A stretch of 58,273 nt of DNA from positions 1-58,273 of the forward strand of contig JANQQF010000118.1 of the NCBI GenBank assembly GCA_028285035.1. The letters run 5' to 3'. The stretch is from Phycisphaerae bacterium. Its GTDB lineage: Bacteria > Chloroflexota > Anaerolineae > 4572-78 > J111. Below are positions 53,065-58,273 of the stretch, piece by piece. Position 1 is the first letter of the stretch. Every line of letters starts with the position of its first letter. The notes beneath the pieces are model-generated. The model saw only the letters and a list, made by a program, of their open reading frames with translations, did no database searches and was not told where the DNA came from. A program made the position numbers and the translations under genes.

Positions 53065-55440
53065 GTGAATTTTCAATTAGGGGTGTCACGAAAATTCCTC
53101 CAACAACTTGCGGTTGCCCTTCTATTTTTTTGCCTCCCCATTCTCGCTTTTCCAGAGCTTATTTTTGGCGGACAAACCCTCTATTGGTCAGATATTACCT
53201 GGGTTCATTATCCGAGCCATATTTTTTTGGCTGAAGAATGGCTCGCTGGTCGGGTACCTTTGTGGGATCCCTATCGCCATCTGGGTGTGCCCATCTTGGC
53301 TGAAATTCCCTTGGGGGTGCTTTACCCCTTGCGATTCCTGTTGCTTAGTCCGCTTGACCCATCGCTAGAACTGTCCCTCTTCATTCTACTTCACTTTGTA
53401 ATGGCCGCTTGGTTTACCTTTATGTTAGCCCGCTCACTTGACCTTAGTGTCTGGGCGGCAACGGTGGCTGGATTAGTCTTTGGCTTTGGCGGCTTTATCA
53501 TGGCCCAAATTCCAAATCTCAGCATCATGACCGGCGCAGCTTGGCTACCTTTAATTTTTTATGGGGCAATTCAGGTACTGAAGCGGCGGACGTGGCTGGC
53601 GGCAATGTTGGCTGGGGTGCCTATTGCCCTGCAAATGTCCACCACCCAGCCCCAAATCACCTTGTACTCGTTATTAACCGTTTCCGGGTTTGTCCTCTTT
53701 AAGATGGTTGAGGCCTTTCTTTCCGGACAACAACAGCGAAATATTCGTTACTTCTTGCATACAGGTCTCCTCATCACGGTGATGGTGGTTGTTGGAGTGT
53801 TATTAGCCACCCCTCAACTTCTGCCCACGCTTGAATTGACCCAATTCGCCAAACGCTTGTCCAATCGGGGCTTTGATCTATTGGTTGAAAATTCGCTGCC
53901 GTCAGCAATGTGGCTAAACCTATTACTGCCCAGCTTATTTGGGAATAACGTGACCAGCTTTAAAGGAGGCGACCCGTTTCAGGAAGTGTTTATTTACACG
54001 GGGATTATTGCTTTGCTGCTTGCCCTTTTTAGCTGGCCGGCGCGTCATCGCTCAGCCAATGTCATATACTTTTGGGGATTGTTGATTGCTGCTGTTCTTT
54101 TGGCGATGGGGCAAAACACCCCGTTATATTTTTATGTGATTCAACATCTGCCTGGGTTTGACCTCTTCCGTATTCCCGCTCGGTGGCTGATGATTGTCAA
54201 TTTTGCGATCGCCATTCTGGCGGCAATCGGGCTGGATGTGGTCTTAAAAGATGGAATATCCCGGGTGAAGATAATTAGCCTTGTTGTCATCACCATAATT
54301 TTGCTGGGCGGGCTTGGCTTGATCTACGCTCAATCGGAGACGCTTCGGCTTTGGAGTGGGCAATGGCTTGAGTTTCATCAGCGGTTACTGGCCACCTTTC
54401 TCGATAAAGGCTACACCCTCAATCCGACCTATAAAGAGCGATTACTCATCGGCTGGGTTCCGTGGCTGACCATTCCCGTGGTGCTTTTAACCGTCAATTT
54501 GATCAGCGCTATCACTGTGTTTGGCCTATGGCGTGCCCGGCGCATTCCCCGAAATGTTTTTGCCAGCCTCATCATCGGTATTATCAGCTTTGACCTGATG
54601 GTCGCTGGGGGAACCACCATTAACCCCGTGCGCCCCGACTCCTACTGGTCCCGGGTATCTGGCGGAGCCGCTTACATTCTGGAAAATATTGACAATGCTC
54701 GAATATTCCCTCTGGGGGTCAACACCGAATTCGACTCGATTAGCCATCTGGCCCAATACTACCCCTCTGTCCATCGGGTTCATAGCGCAGGGGGCTACGT
54801 CTTTCCGCTGACTTTGCAGCGTTATGATCAGGTTCTAGATGAATTTCATCCAGCCCAAGCCATTCAGGTCTTTGGCATTCAATATCTTCTAACAAAGGGC
54901 CAAATGGGGGCCGATGTTGTCGCCACCTATCCGATCATCTATAACGATGAAGACAGCTTTGTCTATGAAAATAAAAATCCACACCCCCGCGCCTTCATCG
55001 TCCACGACGTGGCGACCGTTGATAATGAGGCTGACGCCTTGGCCTACTTCGCTGATGCGGGACTTGATTTATGGCAAACGGCGATCCTGGAAACAAATGA
55101 AACAACGCTGCCAATACCCCAACCCAGCACAACACCTAGTCAAGCCACCATTGTGCGTGAACACCCACAGCAGGTCGAAATTGCTGTCACCCTTGATGCG
55201 CCCGGTTATCTCATTTTGCACGATACTTTTTATCCCGGCTGGGTCGCGACCGTTGATGGCGTGATCACGCCCATTTATCGGGCCAACTATATCGGGCGGG
55301 CCGTATTTGTGCCCGCGGGCCAACATCAGGTTGTGTTTGAGTATCAACCGCGCCCATTTCGAATTGGTGTTTGGCTCTTTGGGCTGACACTCTTGGCGAT
55401 TGGACTGGTTGCTTTTTGGCAATTTCGCCGCCAATCTTGA
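53065..55440 (+). CDS. YfhO-family multi-spanning membrane protein
   Basis: A 791-residue protein with about twelve hydrophobic segments in the first 520 residues, then an extracytoplasmic region (about 525-765) and a last membrane helix (about 768-788). The LYWSDITWVHYPSHIFLAEE and WDPYRHLGVPILAEIP motifs near the start, plus the closing DTFYPGWVATVDGVITPIYR segment, match YfhO/GT-C-like proteins, which act in decoration of surface glycopolymers in Bacillus. The start is a GTG. The ribosome-binding site is weak. It is probably monocistronic. Confidence 0.9.
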   Translation: MNFQLGVSRKFLQQLAVALLFFCLPILAFPELIFGGQTLYWSDITWVHYPSHIFLAEEWLAGRVPLWDPYRHLGVPILAEIPLGVLYPLRFLLLSPLDPSLELSLFILLHFVMAAWFTFMLARSLDLSVWAATVAGLVFGFGGFIMAQIPNLSIMTGAAWLPLIFYGAIQVLKRRTWLAAMLAGVPIALQMSTTQPQITLYSLLTVSGFVLFKMVEAFLSGQQQRNIRYFLHTGLLITVMVVVGVLLATPQLLPTLELTQFAKRLSNRGFDLLVENSLPSAMWLNLLLPSLFGNNVTSFKGGDPFQEVFIYTGIIALLLALFSWPARHRSANVIYFWGLLIAAVLLAMGQNTPLYFYVIQHLPGFDLFRIPARWLMIVNFAIAILAAIGLDVVLKDGISRVKIISLVVITIILLGGLGLIYAQSETLRLWSGQWLEFHQRLLATFLDKGYTLNPTYKERLLIGWVPWLTIPVVLLTVNLISAITVFGLWRARRIPRNVFASLIIGIISFDLMVAGGTTINPVRPDSYWSRVSGGAAYILENIDNARIFPLGVNTEFDSISHLAQYYPSVHRVHSAGGYVFPLTLQRYDQVLDEFHPAQAIQVFGIQYLLTKGQMGADVVATYPIIYNDEDSFVYENKNPHPRAFIVHDVATVDNEADALAYFADAGLDLWQTAILETNETTLPIPQPSTTPSQATIVREHPQQVEIAVTLDAPGYLILHDTFYPGWVATVDGVITPIYRANYIGRAVFVPAGQHQVVFEYQPRPFRIGVWLFGLTLLAIGLVAFWQFRRQS

Positions 55441-55466
55441 TACTTCCACAAAGTTAACCCCGTTTC

Positions 55467-55496
55467 TTGGGAATGCGTGGGGATGTGTGTTATAAT
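55467..55496 (+). promoter_or_regulatory. Promoter of the membrane-anchored acidic protein gene
   Basis: TTGGGA (55467-55472) and an extended -10, TG-T-TATAAT (55491-55496), are separated by 18 bp. The leader is about 96 bases. Confidence 0.7.
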
Positions 55497-55519
55497 CTCT
55501 CGCTGTTTGTAAGGCCAGA

Positions 55520-55558
55520 CCAAGCCCTTAAATTGGCAATGATCAATTTGGTGCTTGG
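55520..55558 (+). other. 5' leader stem-loop
   Basis: CCAAGC (55520-55525) pairs with GCTTGG (55553-55558), and AAATTG pairs with CAATTT inside it. No T-tract follows, so it is not a terminator. It sits in the transcript leader, 30 bases before the AAGGAG site, and may affect mRNA stability. No known riboswitch is recognised. Confidence 0.4.
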
Positions 55559-55598
55559 CAAAGCCGAATAACCCATAGATGTGTGTAAGGAGATGTAA

Positions 55599-56267
55599 AT
55601 GGGGCAGTATTATCCGCCACAAAATCCATATCACTCACCCCCGTCCGCCCCTGAAGCGGACTATGATGAGTATGAATATGATGACGACTATTATGATGAC
55701 GAGGATGGGACTCGGGACTCCCTAATCCAACGTATTTTGATTTTTATTTCAGGAGGCTGTCTGGTCTTCATTTGTATGGGGGCTTGTTTTGTCTTTTCTA
55801 TCGGGCTATGGACCCTGGACCCAACCAGCGCCTTGTTTCCTGCAACGCTGCCGGGGAGCGATATCGGGCTCGATTTCTTTGAACCTGCGTTTCCCGATGA
55901 GACCGTTGTTAACGATGAGTCGCAGCAACTGCGGCTGTTTGAAGTTAATCGTAACGCCACCATTCCTGGTGTGCCCCTTATTGAGGGCCAAGAGACCATT
56001 GTCATTACCTTGGAGTTAGTCAATTTGAGTAGTGATACGGCCAGCTTTAGTGATAGTGATTTCTTTTTGATCAACCAAAACAGCGAGCAATACGCCATTT
56101 CTCCCGCAGCCCCGGCTGTCGAGGGCTATTTAGGGCGAGGCAGTCTGGAACCTAACGAAGGCATTGAAGGCCGCCTCGTCTTTGATGTTCGGGCCGGAGA
56201 GTTCGATCTCGTGCTAGAGTGGGCCGGTGGGCGTGATGTGGCCCCGCGTTATATGTACATTGAGTAA
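55599..56267 (+). CDS. Membrane-anchored protein with acidic N terminus and DUF4352-like domain
   Basis: The 222-residue product has a Tyr/Asp/Glu-rich cytoplasmic N terminus (about 18-37, EADYDEYEYDDDYYDDED), one membrane helix (about 45-70) and an exported beta domain (about 95-222). The ETIVITLELVNLSSDTASFS and LEPNEGIEGRLVFDVRAG segments resemble DUF4352/telokin-like Ig domains of Gram-positive lipoproteins. No enzyme motif is present. It has its own promoter and a good AAGGAG ribosome-binding site. Function unknown. Confidence 0.8.
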   Translation: MGQYYPPQNPYHSPPSAPEADYDEYEYDDDYYDDEDGTRDSLIQRILIFISGGCLVFICMGACFVFSIGLWTLDPTSALFPATLPGSDIGLDFFEPAFPDETVVNDESQQLRLFEVNRNATIPGVPLIEGQETIVITLELVNLSSDTASFSDSDFFLINQNSEQYAISPAAPAVEGYLGRGSLEPNEGIEGRLVFDVRAGEFDLVLEWAGGRDVAPRYMYIE

Positions 56268-56290
56268 TTCCTAACGATAAATCAAAAATG

Positions 56291-56340
56291 ACCCTCATCC
56301 CCCAAGCCTTTCTCCTTTAAGGGAGTGGGTGGGTGAGGGA
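56291..56340. repeat. Palindromic dispersed repeat
   Basis: ACCCTCATCCCCC at the left pairs roughly with GGGTGGGTGAGGG at the right, enclosing TCTCCTTTAAGGGAG. This pattern is common as an interspersed palindrome in many Chloroflexota and other genomes (recollection). It fills most of the gap before rdgB, with an AATCGTAAATCG-type motif next to it. Confidence 0.55.
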
Positions 56341-56377
56341 AAAATCATCAATCAAAAATCGTAAATCGTAGATCCAA

Positions 56378-56983
56378 ATGAAACTACTCATCGGAACCAA
56401 CAATGTCGGAAAAATCGAGGAATATTCAGAAATCTACGCCGATCTGCCGGTGACGTTAACCTCGTTGGCGGCCGAAGGCATCGACCTGGACCCCGAGGAA
56501 ACGGGCACGACTTTTGAGGCCAACGCTATCCTCAAGGTCAAGGCCTTCTCCGAGACGTGTGATCTGCTCACCCTGGCCGATGACTCTGGCTTGGAGATTG
56601 ACGCCCTGAACGGCGAACCAGGCATCTACTCCGCTCGCTACGGCAACACCGCGAAACACGACAGTGTTGGTCGTTATCAAATTGTGCTGGACAAATTGCG
56701 GGATGTGCCCTGGGACCAACGCACCGCTCGTTTCCGTTGTGTCATCGCCTTGGCCTATCGGGGCGAGGTGTTGGGCACCGTTGACGGCACCACCGAAGGC
56801 TTTATCGCCGATGGCCCCAAAGGCACCAGCGGCTTTGGCTACGATCCGGTCTTTTTTTACCCCCCCTTTAACGCCACCTTTGGCGAAGTCTCCTCCGCCC
56901 AAAAGCACCCTATCAGCCACCGGGGCCGCGCCGCTGAGTTGGCTATTCCCCTGATTGAGCAATTTTTGCAGAATCAGCCGTAA
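56378..56983 (+). CDS. rdgB: XTP/dITP pyrophosphatase (RdgB/HAM1)
   Basis: A 201-residue house-cleaning enzyme that hydrolyses ITP, dITP and XTP to the monophosphates, preventing misincorporation. GTNNVGKIEEYSEI at the start, the LADDSGLEIDALNGEPGIYS active-site region, GTTEGFIADGPKGTSGFGYD and SHRGRAAELA are family signatures. The gene is visibly richer in G/C-ending codons than its neighbours, as is the pseudogene fragment that follows, which might reflect recent transfer. No clear Shine-Dalgarno is seen before the ATG. Confidence 0.95.
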   Translation: MKLLIGTNNVGKIEEYSEIYADLPVTLTSLAAEGIDLDPEETGTTFEANAILKVKAFSETCDLLTLADDSGLEIDALNGEPGIYSARYGNTAKHDSVGRYQIVLDKLRDVPWDQRTARFRCVIALAYRGEVLGTVDGTTEGFIADGPKGTSGFGYDPVFFYPPFNATFGEVSSAQKHPISHRGRAAELAIPLIEQFLQNQP

Positions 56984-57207
56984 ATCAGAGGTAGGGTCGT
57001 ATCTGCCCCCGTCGGATCGCCCGGGGTACAGTACAGTCGGTGTGAGGCTGCCCGGTGACCGTGTCAGTGGCGTTCTCAATGGCCTCAATCAACGAACAGT
57101 TGCCATCATTGACCACGACGGTTACCCCGTCGACCAGGGTAATCATATTGGCTACGTCCGGGCTGTGACTTGTCAGGGACAGTAGGGGCGCCCCATCGAA
57201 ATTGACC
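56974..57207 (-). pseudogene. CSLREA-domain protein fragment, frameshifted
   Basis: On the minus strand one frame reads VDGVTVVVNDGNCSLIEAIE then HTDC, the signature of CSLREA domains found in large beta-helix surface proteins. After DCT the similarity continues in another frame as GDPTGADTTLPLIY, the usual continuation. There is no start, signal peptide or beta-helix downstream. The remnant is therefore both frameshifted and truncated, and it abuts the end of rdgB. The stretch 57208-57407 holds nothing else I can support. Confidence 0.55.
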
Positions 57208-57407
57208 TGTACCTTGCGGCAAAGCGCCCATTTGTTGGCGATCAGACTGTTGCGCTATTTTTACAAGAGGCCTGTCACCACCTGCCCCCAGCTTGCTGCG
57301 ATGAAAATGATCGGTCACTGTTGATGACATAGCTACATTTTGATCTAACTAGTTACGAAAGTGAGGCTGTTGAGTCATGTTTGTCCTCTGTTAGGGATGA
57401 ATTTCGG

Positions 57408-57519
57408 TAGGACTTACGCAGAATAGGATAAATTGTCGGTTGAGCTTGTCGAAACCAAGCATTTTGGTCCGCAAAACGTTATTTTCGACAGGCTCAATCA
57501 ACGTTTTGCGTCAGTCCTA
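57408..57519. mobile_element. MITE-like 112-bp element
   Basis: Terminal inverted repeats TAGGACTTACGCA (57408-57420) and TGCGTCAGTCCTA (57507-57519) match at 12 of 13 positions. The subterminal TTGAGCTTGTCGAAA and TTTCGACAGGCTCAA form a second inverted pair. The element has no coding capacity. Such sequences are moved in trans by a transposase encoded elsewhere; the family is not identified. Confidence 0.6.
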
Positions 57520-57600
57520 CTCGGTATCGCTGCCATTTTATAACAAAAAAGAGATGACGTTCTGTCACCCCGCTGAAGTCTGGCTGACATTTGACCAAGA

Positions 57601-57633
57601 AAAAGGCCCAACCGCCTAAAGGTAGTTGGGCCA
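57601..57633 (-). terminator. Intrinsic terminator, copy 1 of an inverted pair
   Basis: GGCCCAAC (57606-57613) pairs with GTTGGGCC (57626-57633), and the minus-strand tail is TTTTT. It lies about 145 bases after the stop of the small gene at 57779. The sequence recurs inverted at 58213-58244. Confidence 0.7.
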
Positions 57634-57730
57634 GAATAAATCTAGCAAATTATCTGAAGCTGAGCCAGCGGTATCAATGGAGCAAAGAGGAGACACCCCT
57701 TCAAATGTAAATGTAAGGGATGATCTGTTA

Positions 57731-57769
57731 TGTCATTTCAAACCCGTTAGGGTGAGAAATCTTTGGTGA
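57731..57769. repeat. Fragment of a dispersed repeat
   Basis: TGTCATTTCAAACCCGTTAG and the following GTGAGAAATCTTTGG resemble the widespread TGTCATTTCGA...GAGAAATCTTT interspersed sequence (recollection). Nothing else is seen between the terminator and the small gene. Confidence 0.3.
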
Positions 57770-57778
57770 AAATTTTGG

Positions 57779-57988
57779 TTAAGGGGACGGCGGCAGATCA
57801 ATGTGGGTGGCTCTGGCCCACCAGTCATTCAGCTCTCGTGCAGCATACACCCGATAACAGGCCTTGTGCCAGGCTCGGGTAATGACTTGATGGGTTTGAT
57901 CGTGCGTTTCAGCTATCGTTAAGATCTCTGTGGCTGGAATTCGCACTAATGATGTGCCACATTCGGCACAAGTTAAGTTAAGGCTCAT
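57779..57988 (-). CDS. Small zinc-ribbon-like protein
   Basis: A 69-residue protein starting MSLNLTCAECGTSLVRIPAT, with a C-x2-C knuckle (Cys7, Cys10) and a later RAWHKACYRVYAARELNDWW segment whose His and Cys could complete a zinc site. The ATG at 57988 is preceded by GGGAG. The nine-residue longer frame to 58015 is not supported. The family is not recognised. It is flanked by two inverted copies of the same terminator-like sequence, which could mark a cassette. Confidence 0.6.
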   Translation of the reverse strand: MSLNLTCAECGTSLVRIPATEILTIAETHDQTHQVITRAWHKACYRVYAARELNDWWARATHIDLPPSP

Positions 57989-58212
57989 TGTATTCTCCCA
58001 AATACATCGATTCAAAATAAAGGCTATCGCCCATCCTGACCACCACTCTTGTTCCAGACTTAACCTCGCCCAAGATTAAGAGGAACAAATGTTCTTTGCT
58101 GGGAAGAGGATTATACCATACTTCCGTGATAGCGAAGCTTAAAATTATGGCTTCTCCCCCATTTATCCCCCTTCACACCCAATTTCCCAAACCCCCGCCC
58201 CTCCCTTATACT

Positions 58213-58244
58213 AAAAAAGCCCAACTGCCTTTAGGCGGTTGGGC
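58213..58244 (-). terminator. Intrinsic terminator, copy 2 of the inverted pair
   Basis: GCCCAACTGCC pairs with GGCGGTTGGGC (58219-58229 and 58234-58244). On the minus strand it is followed by TTTTTTAG, so it probably ends a gene outside the window. The gap 57989-58212 holds no gene I can support. Confidence 0.65.
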
Positions 58245-58273
58245 CAAAAATAAATAAACTTATCTGTGTCCAT

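Noticed and set aside
57106..57330. Minus-strand frame over the CSLREA remnant
   Set aside because: It reads in a different frame from the recognisable CSLREA residues and shows no protein-like pattern.
1..58273. tRNA, rRNA or CRISPR arrays
   Set aside because: No cloverleaf with a GTTCGAAT-type T-loop, rRNA-like sequence or regular spaced repeat was found by eye; a tRNAscan run would be more reliable.

Overview
The window looks like a chromosome segment of a Chloroflexota bacterium, probably from the Anaerolineae/Caldilineae/Ardenticatenia part of the phylum. The placement is inference and no marker search was possible. It rests on moderate GC, envelope proteins with Thr/Pro-rich tails, many beta-propeller/Asp-box and Ig-like surface proteins, a COG3375-type acetyltransferase, several short palindromic interspersed repeats, and consensus sigma70 promoters (TTGACA/TATAAT), some of them practically leaderless. 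I saw no rRNA, tRNA, CRISPR array or intact transposase.

Layout. 1-12.1 kb (+) is an alpha-glucan locus: the end of a sugar-binding protein, two MalF/MalG-type permeases with no ATPase gene nearby, a SurA-like/TlpA-like lipoprotein, a small membrane protein, a GH13 alpha-glucosidase, PPK2, GlgB, TreS and amylosucrase, closed by a terminator. 12.1-19.3 kb (-) holds a ParB-like protein with a duplicated domain, a phosphoribosyltransferase, a TolB-like propeller protein, a His-rich YcgQ/YcgR metal-type permease pair behind a Fur-family-like palindrome, and an LCP-family ligase. 19.3-26.5 kb carries a secreted 5'-nucleotidase behind a Pho-box-like array, a DksA-type protein, ruvB, queA and gatB. 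26.6-36.1 kb has a 52-aa small ORF, two acetyltransferases, trmD-rplS-rnhB, a 1361-aa Asp-box propeller protein and an L,D-transpeptidase. 36.2-42.3 kb has a metzincin-like secreted protease, a DsbA-cyclophilin lipoprotein interrupted by an in-frame UGA, an epimerase-like protein and rfbB. 42.4-52.9 kb (-) has a TgpA-type transglutaminase, an arsR-arsM pair with two near-identical operators, RidA, a radical SAM/HEAT-repeat pair, a PBP1A with very long disordered ends, and infA. 53-58.3 kb has a YfhO-like membrane protein, a membrane-anchored protein, rdgB, a CSLREA-domain pseudogene, a MITE-like element and a small zinc-ribbon-like gene.

Most striking observation. The gene at 38748-40232 reads through a UGA exactly where the first cysteine of the DsbA-like CxxC motif is expected, giving U-P-G-C. 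The reading frame and the homology-like sequence continue on both sides. A nested hairpin (39254-39291) encloses the UGA, as in bacterial SECIS elements. This is best read as an undescribed selenoprotein: a DsbA-like thiol oxidoreductase fused to a cyclophilin on a lipoprotein anchor. A nonsense mutation or base-call error is the main alternative.

Second, six TTAA half-sites spaced 10-12 bp apart lie directly upstream of a -10 box in front of the 5'-nucleotidase. This matches the architecture of PhoB/PhoP-type Pho boxes. A looser version precedes the metalloprotease gene.
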